In this document: positions 10,005 through 23,100 of the stretch, in pieces
Layout: every line of letters begins with the position of its first letter
Position numbering within the stretch: the stretch's first letter is position 1
Source: Taeniopygia guttata
Lineage: Eukaryota; Chordata; Aves; Passeriformes; Estrildidae
Direction: 5' to 3'
Length of the DNA stretch: 64,000 bases
Assembly: GCF_048771995.1 (NCBI RefSeq)
Contig: NC_133032.1
Location: forward strand, 23,523,501 to 23,587,500
Position numbers and translations under genes: made by a program
Notes under the pieces: model-generated
Told to the model about the DNA's origin: nothing
Seen by the model: the letters and a program-made list of their open reading frames with translations, nothing else
The model's database searches: none

Positions 10005-13000
10005 AGGGAGAGCTTACCTGAAGGCCAGGGGACACAGCCAGGGCTTCTGAAAAGACATGCATGGTAGCCTCTGGTGTGGCGTAGCTTGGATCTCATAGAT
10101 TCCCCATAGAAAAGAGGCTCCTTTTTCAGTGGTTGAGGGACAGTGTTCCTGGATCCTGAGGGATAGGTGAATTCAGGGCTGTAAATCAGGGAGTGAATCC
10201 TTGTCTACCCTTAGGACTCCCAAAGGTGTGTGTGCGTCTGAGTGGTTGGGCATTTCTCCAAGGTTGGCAGTAGGGCAACCAAATGCCAGATGGGCCACCT
10301 TCCTATTCACAGTATAGGTCCTTTGCTGGTGAAAGAGTATAGTAGAACTTATTATAAAAGTGCCTTCAGCATCTCAGAGCATGTCAGCAACCTTAGAGAG
10401 CTACTTTTATGAGTACTTGGTTGCCAACAAGAAAAAAACTAAAAATTAAAAAATCCCAATACTATGGTATATGAGCTAAGGCAATGTTCCATTAAAAAAA
10501 CAAATCACAAAACAAACACACACACACACACACACACACAAACCACTTGCTCTTTTTTTCAGCTCACATTTCCTTAGTTTATCAATGATAACCATTACCA
10601 TAAGAAAATGATGAGGTCTTACCTGATGCTGCTCTTAGGAAAAGGGTTTCAATACAGAAGGCCATCACAGATGTCAATGTTTGAAGAACCAACAGCAGAC
10701 CCACTGCCTCTCCCACAGGATGCACAAGCCAGAGGCAAACCCAGGGGCAATGTGGTAAACAAACACTGTGCTTCCAACTTACGCCCTGGAAAAGAAAAGT
10801 TACTTTTGATGAACTAAAAGAATTCCTGAGGACAACTTGCAGTAAAGATAAACTTTAACCATGATTTGACATGACAGTCAATAAATAACTTCAATATAAT
10901 CACACGTACCTCTTTGGTAGGCAGTGGTCTAACCCAGCAGAGATGCTTTTAGAACATGGCTGTTCTCACCAGCCCTTGATATTTTTCTTGTGATCCAGCT
11001 ACATCACATTGAAAAACCTACGCCACAGCTGTCAGGGCTTCTCTCCAGCAGATAATTAAATTCCATTGTGAGAAGTGAGCTCAAGTTTAGTGACACCATC
11101 CCTGCCAACCAAACAAGAATGAGAGCCATCAGCTGCACAGACGTTGATTTCTTTGCTGAAGAAGAGGTGCCTGCAAGTACTTACCAGCATCCTCCCCGGG
11201 TAGGTGCTCAGCCCCCAGGAGGTACCTGATAATAACATGAGTACATCTCAAGGGATGATTGTGCTGGGAGCAATGCACTTATGCAAGAAGGCCTGACAAA
11301 AGTGGAACAAGTCAACAAGTTTAAAGGATATTCAAGATGTTTTCCAAACCAGAAAAAGACAGTGTTTATCTTGAGCAGTTGCATGGTAGGCTTATGCTAA
11401 ATGCAAAAGAGGAAGCCATCGGTGTTTTTTCCCATGGACTGCCCTCTCGAGTTTTTCTTTTAGGTAGAGGTTTTTTTTTTTCTCATCATATGTACATCCC
11501 ATATTTTTTGCAGATATGTCCATTTTCTTTAGATAGCTTTTAAACTTAGCTTGTCCATCAAAAATCAGACTGCACATTAACTAGTACCTAACAACTACCC
11601 TTCCTTTGCTATATTGCTTCATATGTAAATCTGTTATTTCTCAGCTAATTACTGAACTGTCCAATTTTATGTGCAGGTGGAGGAAAACTGCATTTTTTCC
11701 TCACAAGATAAGAATACTACTTCTCCGCTGGCATCCCAAAGAGACTGCCCCAATTAATAATGTGTAGCCAGGTCTCAAATTTAAGAACTGCACGCGCCAT
11801 ATCTGTTCTCTTACTTTGCTCATGGCTCAAGTGTTTCAAGCCAGCATTCCTGCTGCAGTAGCTCCAGAGATGCTAGTGGGATGTCACAGTTACAGAGGCA
11901 TACATCTGTCTTGAACATGCTGTGCCAGCCAGAGAACAGCTCAGATCCCACACAGCCTCCACGCTCTTCCCTGGTACACAGGAGGAGGTGTATCTGGCCT
12001 CCAGGGAGGCTCTCCAGGAGCCTGCTGCTGAGCCAACAGCCAGAAAATGCAGCACGTTTGAGCAGGAAATTAAACCTGACTCTCCCATAGCCTCAACAAA
12101 TGGCTCATCCAGCCTGCTGCAGCCAGTCTCTCGGTAGTCTCTCCATCCCCTCTGAGAACTGAACACTAACACACACATTCTGAATCAAAGCCGGCTGCCC
12201 CAGTCCATGAAACGTCATCACTGGCAGCTGCGGAGGGAGGCCTGAGGCTTGACAGCACCTAAATGCTGGGTGTAGATACTTAAAAACATGGCTAAATCAG
12301 TTGGCCCCTTTCTAGATCTCCTCCTAAGCTCCCAAAATCTGCGTTTATTCATCACCCTATGTGCTTTGCTAGCAGCATTGGCTTCTCTGCTTGTCAACAC
12401 GCCGACTTCTGAATTCTCAGTGCAAAGGAAGCCTTTCATGGTTTGGCATCCTCTTATATGTTTATGCTTCTCATGATATATTCTCTAGCCAAGTCTTTAA
12501 GTTCTTACATTAGTCCCCAAGCCCAGACATCAATATGTTGCTGATCAGGTCTTTTCACATCATGCTGCTTTTATCTGGAATGCTGTTTCTGATGTATCCA
12601 GGGAAGCTGATGTTTTAAAGAATGTGATTAATTAATCTTTTTCCTTTTTGTTTAAAATACACTTGAGCACAGCTATTTCTTTTGCTATAAGACTTCAGCA
12701 AGAAATTTGCCTTCTAAATGCTATTATGCTGGGGAGGTCCTGATTTGCATCTTTGTCCTTGGATAGCATAGATGCACAGGGGTCCACAAACAGAGATTGA
12801 TTGATTTCCCTGCCCCCCACCTTTTATAGTCTACAATAAAAAGTTTCTTTAAAGGGGAAGAAAAGAGAAGCACGTGCTTAATATTGAAGAATAGCCTGCT
12901 TGTGCTTGATACATTGGAGAAACAGTTCAAGAACACTTCATCCTCCTGCAACTATTTCCTGCACTTCTGCCAAGGTTAGGGAAACCTTGAGTTAGCTGCT

Positions 13001-14655
13001 GCCTGAATACCTTGGGCTGGTATCAGTCTGAACAAGTTCAACTGACTGCTTGGATTTTCATCTTTATTCTGCCTCCCGTTGTCTTCCCACTTTGGCAAAT
13101 AGAAATCACCTTCGACTTTGGGGGAGGCCTCAGCTGAAAGCATCCAACAAAGAGAATTCCTCAAGAGATGCTGGCTGGGGGGTCAAGGTCCTTTCATTGA
13201 GGCCCCTAACTCAGCTGTGTTGGTGATCAGCCATCTGTCATAAAAATAAGACTGTAGATCAGCCTGGTCTGGGATCAGGTGGGTCAGAAAACACAACAGC
13301 ATAGTCTCATAAATGACTGAAAAATTAGACCAAAAGAAAAGCAAGAAAAATCCACCTCCCTCATACTTAAACTCCCCTTTTTCACACAAGTGAAGAAAAC
13401 AGAAGTAACAGAAAGAAAAAGAATCAGGCAAGTATGAAAAACTTTACCTCATTTTTCATTTTGGCTTTAAATGAAAAACACTGCTTGCCAGAAGAATCCT
13501 TGGATGCCGATTGGTTTTGCACACAGCTCCTCTGACGTACAAGCCAGAAGAGAAGTAGCACCAGGATAGAGAACAGAGAGACCGATGGATCCCAGCTCGG
13601 AACAGCTGCGGGACAACCAGCCCATCACGACTGCAGATGGAGGCTGCAATGCTGCTCCTGTGCTCACTTCAAGCTGCCCCTCACACAGGAACCAGCCCTT
13701 TCACTGTCCTTTTGCACTGCTCTGGGTCTAAGGGCTAGCTCATTTTGTGTGTCTTACGTGAAGAGGCACATGGGTAAACCTGACCTGCTGGAAAATAAGT
13801 GAAAAATCCGGCAAATTTTCCCTCTAATGGTTGTTTTTTTTTGTAATAAGAATCATGCTAACCACTGTTTTCTGTCATGGGACCATGGTCTGAGCCTAAT
13901 TTTAACAGCTTCAGTCATTTAAATATAGGAAACGCAGAACACAGGGGTGAGGAAGAACTCAAGCACTTCAGCAGATACAGGAGAGCAACACCTTCTTCTG
14001 TGAGCTCCCTTGGGGAAATTGCTGAAGGTACATTACCATGGCTACCTACCTTAACAGACAACTCCTTTATTCCAGTTATTTCATGGCAGAAGAAGGGACT
14101 CCAGTGCCAGTTTTCTTTTTCTCCTTTCTTCCATGAAGGAATGACAACAGTGGTTCCTGCTGGCCAGCTCACCTCCTCCCATGGTGTCTGCATTCACCAA
14201 CCGTTAAAAATCTCCCGTGGGCCTGGGGCTGTCCTGCCTCAGCTCTCTGGGTGCTGGCCTGCTGCAGATACCCTGGGGACAAGCTGCCAAAACCCCTGCC
14301 ACAATCCTAGAGGGCTGTCAGGGAAAGCGCCCTGCTGGAGGAAAGTCCAGAAGCGAGAAACAACAAGAGATAAAATGGAGATAATGGGGAAAGAGCACAG
14401 GTTTATTGGGGAGGAGATTTCTGGAAGGTCCAGGGTGCATTTTATGACTGTCAAGTCTATTTTATGATACCTTTTGTTTTTTCCTTTCTGAACAATTGTG
14501 GTTAGAATACCATTATTGGCAGTAATGCTACTACTGGATAATAAAGCCTCACAGACTGGTCTGGAGCCCATGCAACAAAATACAAAGATTCCCATTGTCT
14601 TTGTCTCAGCTTCACAAAGAATAGCCAAATTACATTATTAAACACATCTGCAGAT
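10005..14655. other. No gene recognised; one long anonymous ORF
   Basis: Unique sequence with a (CA)n microsatellite at 10516-10541. The longest ORF is 196 codons on the plus strand (13877-14467). It has no signal peptide, repeat or recognisable motif and is probably spurious. Other ORFs are under 130 codons. Confidence 0.5.
10516..10541 (+). repeat. (AC)13 microsatellite
   Basis: Uninterrupted AC dinucleotide, about 13 units. Likely polymorphic. Confidence 0.95.
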
Positions 14656-14743
14656 TAATTTCTGTCCACTTAAAATTTTTGCTGCCTAAAAACATCGTTT
14701 AATTTCTCTCCACTTAAAATTTTTGCTTCCTAAAAATATTGTG
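14656..14743 (+). repeat. 44-bp tandem duplication
   Basis: TAATTTCTGTCCACTTAAAA (first copy at 14656) and TAATTTCTCTCCACTTAAAA (second copy at 14700) begin two adjacent copies. They stay aligned through TTTTTGCTGCCTAAAAACAT versus TTTTTGCTTCCTAAAAATAT. By eye there are only a few differences per 44 bases, so the duplication is fairly recent. Confidence 0.9.
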
Positions 14744-17700
14744 TCTAACCTCATCAGAAAGAAAAGGAGAAGTAGAGGGTGAGCAGAGGAAGGAAAGGCA
14801 TCATATCATAAGCAGCTTGCAATGTTACAAACATGAGAATAATCTTTTTCTAAAAAAGAAAAAAAGCACCACTAACTTTTTCACATTTTAGCAAACTTCT
14901 CAATTAGGATTTCTTCCTGGCTATTTAAATATGCTTAAAGTAATGATTTGCTGTAATTTGTCTTTTTCCTTTGGAAACATACCGTGCTATTGTCAGCTTT
15001 AAAAAAGAAGCAATTTTCTGACTTTTGAGATTGAGTAGGTCACGGAAAAATTACTACTGTGGGAGCCTATAATTAAATCTAAAATGCAGCTGCACCTATA
15101 AAAAAAATAAAATTAAGTTTATTCTATTAATACTTGAGTCTAGAATTGTATTTGACTCTTCAGACACGGGTCAGCTCAAACTGTACCTTAACTGCAGAAC
15201 TTCAGTAGCTGCAGTGCCACTTGCAAAAGCAGACATGATATAGTACATACAAATGTATTGGCAAGTATTTGCTGGTATCTGAATTAGAGTCAGTGTAGCA
15301 TGATTGTCATTTTCACACACAGAGCCTTTCTTTCCTCTTTTCCTAGAAATGGCACTACATTTCTGGGTGTTGGTTTTGTGCTTGTTTTTTTTAAGAAACT
15401 CAATTAAAATAAATCCAGGTAAAATCACTAATGTTTATTGTAAATTTAACTAGAAGAAGTACAGAAGGGGGCTTTTGAAGAAAATAATGTAGTACATCTG
15501 AATTGAATAAAGATCTTTTCCCAGAATTTGACTAGTCATGAAATGAAGACAAGGTTCTAGACAATACCGTGACACAAAACCAGACTTTGTGTATTTATAA
15601 ATAAAATTTATCATAGATCCTGACTGAATGTTCACATGGTACCAGATACAGGCTTTGAATTAAGTATTAAGTGAAAATATTGAAAAAAAAAATTTTGACC
15701 CACAAGAGATTTTAAAACACCTAAAATATACAAAATTAACAAAAGCCTCACCGAGAAAATAAGATACAGATGTTGTCTAACAACTCATGAGATTTATTCT
15801 GATGTCTGCTGATAAAAAATACTTCCACAGAAATCTTTAAAGAAATAAATAAAATCAGAAGAACAAATCAGTCTAAAATAATGGTATTGATTTTATGTAT
15901 TAATAGTAAAAAAAAATAGCTTTTTAAAAATAAGTGCATTTAGGATCATCACCTTTCATTATTTTTAGGGTTATAATAGGTGGCATTCTACTGCTCTTCC
16001 ATATGGCATGATTTTATATATTACACAATAATTTATAAAACTACATTGCCATAGAACCTCCTCTAATTCACTAAGTTTAAGGGTTATTTTTCCTTTCAAC
16101 CAGCAGGAAGGAAATTATACTTCTTTTCATCAGTCATTCTCACATGTCCAGCTTTCCGTGCTATTATAAAGAACATACCTAAACCCAGCCAGTTTACATA
16201 CATGTCTATACCCTATTTATTACATATAACAGGCTGAAACTCTTTCTTCATGTGCAAACTCCACTATTTTAATACACTTACAAATCACATCTAATACAGC
16301 TATCCACGACTACTGTGAGAATGGAAACAGCATATCAGAAAGGGTAATAGAAAGAAAAACATTTATGAGGAAACATTATACACAACACAGGATAGATCTC
16401 TTTTTCCTGTTTCAGAAATGACTTCTGAGCCACAGCGCTGTTGCAGAAAGAGCCCACAAAACCTGTATCATCATATACACTACTTGATTAAGCCCAGAAA
16501 TGATCCTGAGAACCAGCAGTTTAATTATTTGATTTCACATCTACAGATTGCTTTCTCCTGGCTGCCTGTTTGGTCAGCGGCATTTTTTTTTTCCCCTACT
16601 TTGTGCCGCGGAGCTGGATTTCTGTTTTCCAGCTGCATATATTCCGTGGAGGAAAAGAAAACTGATCCATGAAGTTGCTATTTGCATAAAGTGCAGAAAC
16701 ATCTGTCACAAGATTCTTGTTGGTGGATTGAAGCATCAGGAGATAGTGCCACTGATCATCTGCCTTAATACTATTGAATTCTGTTTCTGTCAGCAGGAGC
16801 TGAGCGAGGGTGTTTGAGGAGGCAGAGAAAAGAGAGTTTGCTCAGAGAAGACATATTCTTACTATTACTTGAAATGAGTGATCGCGTACGTGACGCCGTC
16901 TCACACAAACACTCAGGAATGAGCTCTGCCCCAGGATCAGTAAATGCCCTGTTCCATCTGATACCAGTTTTTTTGCAAGTAAAGATCTTACAAAGGTATG
17001 CGGTGATTTAATCAGAATTCTGCAGTTGCCTACAATACACAGCAGCTTTTTTTTGTTAAACCTCGTGCAAGGAATGATCCATGTAGCACGGCTAACGTTA
17101 GAAAGTGCTCGCTCTGCAGTGCTGGTTTGAGTTTTAGTTTTGGTTTAGGGAACCAAATAAAAAATCTTGAGGAAAAATTATCTGCATCTCAGATCAGGAA
17201 AAATTTCATTCTGTTTCTGTGTGTATATATAATGCATGACTACAATCATAAGTATCAGGTGGAGCAGCCAATTCATTCATACAGAATACATAAATAGAAC
17301 AGAATCTCAATGAAATATAATAGGAACAATCGAAAAAAAAAACAGAATTACTTTAGGTCAAGTGTTATTTCTAAAAACCCTAAAAGTATTTTTGTGATTA
17401 TACAAATTTCATATTTTTGCATTACATTCTGCTCTTTTTTATCACAGATGATTTTTAAAATTCACTAGCTCCGTTGATAAAATTGTACAGACAGATTTCA
17501 GGCTGGCCTCCTCTCTCACAACACTGAGAGTCAGAAATCAGTCTAATCTATGGTATGCAGTGCAAACAAAGTGCTCCTCTTGGCTCCTCTGTTTCGCGGC
17601 ATTTAACAGCCATTCTGGGAGGAAAATAAAGTTTCTTCACATTTACTGTCTACTTATGAAAGAAGTAGCATGAAGGTGGTCAATACAGCACTATTCTCTG

Positions 17701-19149
17701 TTTTCTGTCAAAAAGCTTTGAGACACTCAGCTTCCTAAACTAGGTCAGCAGAGATTAATACCACATTAGTAAAATCTCATTTGTCATTGTCATTGCAAAG
17801 CAACAAGGCTTTAAATATTTCTTATTCATAGCTGATCTCTGTAACATGTATGTGTGCTGCCTTTTTTTTTTTTTTTCCCTCGCTCTTTTACACATTCACA
17901 GATACCTCGACTCAACTGCAAATGTCTGAGTGCAGGAAATATCCTGATCAGGAGCACAGCACAATAGGTCACAGGAAACTGTGAAACAAATTATTGTAAA
18001 AATAATAATACCCCAGCAACTGCCTCAGAAGGGATCCTTGCTCCCATAAACATATTTGTATAAAAAGTTTCTCTGGCAGTGGTTCACCAGCAGGCAATAA
18101 TCAGCTAACATACTTCTTTGTAATTTTTTTGTTTCATAAATAATACAGGAGTTTACTAACAGGAAGTTTGTGGGAAGCAACAGTAAACAGTCTAGCAATC
18201 CATCTGTTATTGCAGAATGCAAGAAAGCTGAATCAGATTCTGTGCAAGTGGACTATTTTTGCTGTTTGTACTAGCAAAGATGTGTGGGAAATGGGCATTT
18301 AGAGTCATTGTTAACATGAACTCCTGTGGACCTCCTTTCTCCCTCGCCTTGCAGAAAGGGATGTCTGGGTGCAATTTCAGCAAGAAGCCTGAGGATTTCT
18401 GTGGCTACAGAGCAGCTCGTAATAAACCTGAGCAAAGCAGACAAGGCATTTGTATCAGACGTGAAATATTCAAGTGACAGTTACAAAGGGACTTTTGCTT
18501 CCTCGAAATCAAACTCAGAAAGAATGACTTCTAAATTAAAACACTCACAAACTCATGTTAGCGCCTTCCTCAGCATCAAGATATTTATCAGGAAGAAGTT
18601 GAAGGGTTGGAGGGAACTGGAGTAGGAGAAAAGGAAACAAGGAAAAATAAGGTAACGATGGAGGTTGTACTGACAGACTTTCTGTGCCAGCACAAGTAGA
18701 GAGTCAAGCAAGGGTGAAAAAAAAAACTAGTATCTTTCCTGAAGACAGACTGTTCTGCTGGCATTGGTCCACCCTTGATATATTGCTTATGAATAGAAGG
18801 CTAGAAAGAGAGCGGGGGCAGGCGTGTAAATTAGTCACTACTACTACAAAAGCAAGCTTTCCTTGCCAACGGCAACGCGGTGTCTCACCTCAAAGATTAA
18901 TTTGTAGCGCTGAAGTGCGTGTCCAAGACAAAAAGTTGTGCTGCGAAATAAATGAGAGTCAGAAGTGTAAGTATAGGATTATACCCTGTGCTTACTAGGA
19001 ATCACTTAATTTTAACAAGCTAACAAATTCTGCTTATTCACAACGCATCTGAATATTACACATTGCACTTGGTTTAGAAGACAGTAAATACGCAGAAAAC
19101 CTCTGTCCAAAACAAAACCTGCTAAAAAGACGTATAAAGTTGTCAAGAA
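14744..19149. other. No gene seen
   Basis: AT-rich unique sequence with a T15 run at 17862-17876. Around 16580-16910 a few clustered CpGs (GTGCCGCGGAGC, GATCGCGTACGTGACGCCG) stand out, but without an ORF that looks coding. Confidence 0.5.
17862..17876 (+). repeat. T15 homopolymer
   Basis: Fifteen consecutive T residues followed by CCCTCGCTC. Confidence 0.9.
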
Positions 19150-19445
19150 ACAAAAACGTCAAATTGCGGGGCACGGTACCAAGCCGATGGTTGTGCGCCG
19201 AACAGCGCCGGGGCAACGTCGCAGGGCTCCCCGCGGGGAGGGCAGCTCCAGCGGGACGCTCGCAAGTGTTTACAGCGGCAAAGCGACGCCTTTGGCCGCC
19301 GGCCGGCCCCTCACGGCGCTGCCACACGCCGGGGGGAGCGCGGAGCGATGGGCTCGCTGCGGGGAGGGATGGCCGGGCCCGAACAGGGGAGCCGCGGCCG
19401 CTCCACCCTTCCCGCCGGGGGCTGCTGCCGGCAGGGCCGGCACCG

Positions 19446-19592
19446 AGGGGCGGCTGAGGGGCGGCTGAGGGCTGAGGAGGGTCGGCTGAGGGCTGAGGAG
19501 GGGCGGCCGAGGGCGGCTGAGGGCTGAGGAGGGGCGGCTGAGGGCTGAGGAGGGGCGGCTGAGGGCGGCTGCGGGCTGAGCGGCGGCTGCGG
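19446..19592 (+). repeat. GC-rich minisatellite inside the CpG island, 21-bp unit
   Basis: The unit GGGGCGGCTGAGGGCTGAGG plus A recurs with small changes. It is interspersed with 10-11-base half units (GGGGCGGCTGA), giving about five full and three half copies. The G-run density on the plus strand (GGGG and GGG every few bases) could support G-quadruplex formation. Unit number is likely to vary between individuals and to be hard to assemble. Confidence 0.85.
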
Positions 19593-19619
19593 CCCCCGCG
19601 CGCCTCCCGCGGCGCTCTG

Positions 19620-19633
19620 CTGCCCCCTGCCGG
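19620..19633 (-). promoter_or_regulatory. CTCF-type motif, full consensus match
   Basis: On the minus strand CCGGCAGGGGGCAG fits the CTCF core consensus CCRSYAGRKGGCRS at all 14 positions. It sits in the right half of the CpG island, just past the minisatellite. A CTCF site in an orphan CpG island of a gene desert would fit a domain boundary. Occupancy cannot be judged from sequence. Confidence 0.5.
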
Positions 19634-19995
19634 CCGCCGCGCGCACCGCGGGCCCGGCGCCCTGAGGGGGCGGAGCGCGCGGCCCGGGGAAAGCCGGGAT
19701 TCCCCCGGGAGAACGGGAGCGGGCCCGGCCCGCGGCCCTCTGCGGGACCGCCGGTGCTCCCCGGACAAGCTGCCTCTTCTCACCAGATTCACCCTCGTTT
19801 GGACAAGGAACATAAAGACAGACAGTGAGGGTTTGAAGGCTGCGCTGTCTGCACTGGAGCGCGAACTTCGGCAAAAATGGTTTTGCACGGCAGCGCTGGA
19901 CCCTTGCCATCGCAGCTGATACTGACCATTCAGTTATTATTCCTCAAAGCAGTAAAAGACATCACCAAACACCTGATAGTGCAGTCCTGTGCCTG

Positions 19996-20050
19996 GAGCT
20001 GAGGCCAGATGAGCCTTTGTGGTCCCTTCCAGCCTGACCCGTGCTGTGAG
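19996..20050 (+). mobile_element. CR1-like LINE 3' tail fragment
   Basis: The stretch around GAGGCCAGATGAGCC followed by GGTCCCTTCCAGCC is the hallmark 3' end of avian CR1 elements (pattern: ...GATGACC...GGTCCCTTCCAACC...). Only the extreme tail, about 55 bases, is present, consistent with the strong 5' truncation usual for CR1. The 8-bp terminal repeat of CR1 (ATTCTATG-like) is not preserved; the end reads GTGCTGTGAG. No reverse transcriptase remains. Confidence 0.55.
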
Positions 20051-20127
20051 CGTGGGTCTGTGAACTCCAGAAGTTACAAAGGCTCCTTCCTCTGCATCAG
20101 TTATTCCGGTACAATGGCCAGCAACCT

Positions 20128-20130
<3 letters not shown>

Positions 20131-20166
<36 letters not shown>
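20131..20166 (+). repeat. T36 homopolymer
   Basis: Thirty-six uninterrupted T residues beginning right after GCAACCTAAC, 80 bases past the CR1-like tail. On the minus strand it would be a poly(A) tract, but no processed pseudogene sequence precedes it in that orientation. The exact length may be affected by sequencing. Confidence 0.95.
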
Positions 20167-20168
<2 letters not shown>

Positions 20169-23100
20169 GACTAAATTTTTGATCATTTTCCCTCAAAATG
20201 GTAAAAAAGCCAGAAAATCCCTGTTTTTAAAAGTCAGCATCTGAGTCTCTTTTGTCAGTGCCTGCACAGTGCCCATCCCTCCCTCACACAAGTGCCCCAG
20301 AAGTAAATGACACAGCACCACCACTCTGCTGCATGTCTCCCATAGGGGCACATCAGGGGCACAGCAGTAGAAGTGAACTTGTCAAAATGTGTGTCAAACA
20401 GCTGTGGCACTGCAGCCGAGCACTGGCAACACCAAGTATTTCTAGCTTCTTGATTTGTTTGGGCTTTGTTTTCGTTTTTTGAGTGTGGTAAAACTTACTG
20501 CTCCTCACTGGTTCCTGCCAGCATTCACCTGCAAGTGATTCAGCTGTGTGACTTTTTTGCCTCGAAGACTGAGAAGGATACCTTTTATCTGATCATCTAA
20601 ATCTCACCCACTTCTGCACAGTTCAAGAGTTGTGCCACTGAGCCAGTTCTACCCAAAAAAAGAAAAAAAAATTGCACGGTAAGAATTGGTGTGATTTTGT
20701 AACATTCTTTTTGTTTTGTACTGCTTGTCTATCTCTGCATCCTGATGGGATTGATTTCAACACTCTTCAGGGTACCAACACAGCCCAGGTATTAAGTGAG
20801 GTACTTATGATGGTGTGGGGCTCCACCTAGGCACACACAGCCTCTCCACAGCAGCAGCATGCACTCACTTGAGCATGGCAGGCACAAACGTGCACAATTT
20901 TTCTGTACTCAGAATGAGACACAGCAAGCTTAACAATCCAGTGTTCTCTGTCACCAGAAACTGCTGTGATGAAGGGTCCTAATGGTATTTCTGAGTATTC
21001 ACTGATGCTTCTGCAACCCTGGGTACCCAGCAAAGCTCACCCAGTAAGTGTTTGGTGTTACAGACATTTGTGCACCACAGGAGTTACAAATGTGAGCTAA
21101 CTGCAGGCTGGCAAAAAGGCCCAAACACTGAGCAGTCTGGACACAAAGCCTTTCATCCCTCCCTCCCTCCCAGCTGTGCCAGACACATCTTGTCTCTTGA
21201 CCCAACAGAAAGGTCTAGCATTGGGTGCAACTTCTGCCATTACTTATCTGGGTTTCCTGGCAGAAGTGTTCTCCAATGGATCCAACAGACTGAAAGAGAT
21301 ACAGCAAACCTCATCTCTTTGCCAATACTCTAAGGGAGAAAGTGGAATCTCCACAAGCATGCCAAAACTTCATCTCCAAAATGCTGATCCCTTGGTTCAC
21401 CCTGGATGCAATGAGGTGCAATAAAACTGGGATTCTCACCACTTTTGTTTAGCCTGCCTTAACAACCCTGTTGGGTCTTTCCTTAAGCCTCACCTTCAGG
21501 TTGGCAAAAAGAAGGCTGCTTCATGTCCTCCATTTACATGGCAGTCCTCTCTTTCAGACACTTCTGCTCAAGCTGCCATTCCCCATGGGAGTCTCTGCTC
21601 AGGTTCATGGCCCTGTTGTGAGCTCTCAGGACACCTTCTCACACCTCCCGTAGCAGTCAGTGCTCCTCCCAGCTGTAATTCCTGCAGCACCTGCAAGCAG
21701 GGACTTTCCACAGGGGGCAGAAGCTGTGTTCAGGGCTTTTATGGAACCCATGGCAGCCAAGCATTTCTCCTGCAATGTTCAGAAGACACAAGTGAAGTAG
21801 ATTGGATCCCCTAATGCAAGATTAGTTTGTCATCATAATTAAATGGATGGTCAAACTCCTCCTTGCCAGAGTCCCTACATCTGATGGAGCTACACTACAG
21901 GAGACAACTTTTCCTAGAGAGATTAAGTCTTTTTCTAAGTCCAGTTACCTCACTTGGATGAATCAATCTGTGAATCAATTTTATACCACCCCTGTTACTG
22001 CTATTTCTCTTGCATTTGGAAGTGAACTCACGTTGAAAACCACCAGCCTGTCAATTAAAAGTGTTATAGACAGGAACCTTAGAAATTGATCCTATACTAG
22101 AACCTTTGCCCAGATTTATTGAGTCATGGTGGTAATTTATTTCCTCTTTACCAGGGGAAATCCCTGTCTCTATAGTTACCTTTTATCTTCACTCCAGTTT
22201 TGTGCCCAGTTCAGTTACCTGATCCTTACTATTTTCTCCTGTTCATGGTGACCAAACCCACTTATGGGTGGAACAGTATTTCATATGGCTTTGAAGCTAG
22301 TGAGGATAATTTAAAACAGATTAAAATCACTGGAATTTTTTAAGACATCCAAGACAAACAATCCCAGATAAAGGAACTAGGATGGACAAACTACTGACAT
22401 ACTTGCTGACAAAAAATAAATTTTCTTCAAAAAGGGAAATGCATTGCTTCCAGTTTGATTACTCACAGAAAGTGCTGCTGGGGATATATCAGAAATACAC
22501 ACCTACATATTATTTACTCTCAAATAACAGCAAATACAATTAGCACTAGAGGTGATGAGCACTGATGCATATTTTCTCCTGTTGGTGGTATAGTTCTGAA
22601 GTAGGAAAAATTACACTGAAAATACAAGGCATCTAAATAGAGGATGTATTCATAGAACAGTGCTTAAAAGAAGACATTGTGTTTTATTAGGAGAAAAAAA
22701 TCATTCCTAAAGAACAAGCTTAGGTCATCAGTGTAGTGTCCCTCTGTGTGGTGTGAAGTGAGCACAGGACAGAGTTAAGGACCTGCAATGGGTGTGCCCA
22801 AAATGCACAGAACGACCCCCAATCTACATGAAAATTTTGTGTCCTCAAATAAAGACAAAATTACCTGAAAGACTGAAACACAGGAAGAGTAATTTTAAAT
22901 GTCCATCTAATAAACATTTTTAACTAATTTTGCTTTAAAACAGTGACATTTCTATTACAGTAGTTCCACAAAGAGCCTCAGAGTTAGAAAAAAAAATTGC
23001 CATATCTTTACAACTCTGAATTGTACTAAAGGCCATCATGAGGTCAGTTTTTGTGATGTTCTCCCTGGAGAATTTTTCCAGCCCTAGCACTCTAGACATG

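Larger units (their letters stand above)
19150..19790. promoter_or_regulatory. CpG island, the only strong one in the window
   Basis: This roughly 640-base block is extremely GC-rich and dense in unmethylated-type CpG (repeated GCGG, CGGCC and CCGCG), against an AT-rich background on both sides. CpG islands of this kind usually mark promoters or enhancers. No initiator, TATA box or convincing first exon is evident, so direction of transcription cannot be assigned. Long minus-strand ORFs across it (284 and 199 codons) are low-complexity Pro/Ser/Arg-rich translations of the internal minisatellite and are not evidence of a protein. It may be the promoter of a long non-coding RNA, an alternative promoter of a distant gene, or an orphan CpG island acting as a regulatory element. 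Confidence 0.85.

Noticed and set aside
19034..19910. Long minus-strand ORFs (284 and 199 codons) across the CpG island
   Set aside because: They are Pro/Ser/Arg/Gly-rich translations of GC-rich minisatellite DNA with no domain features. The absence of stop codons follows from base composition.
20131..20166. T36 tract as the poly(A) tail of a minus-strand retroposon
   Set aside because: Sequence on the relevant side shows no coding or known RNA-gene similarity, and CR1 elements do not end in poly(A).
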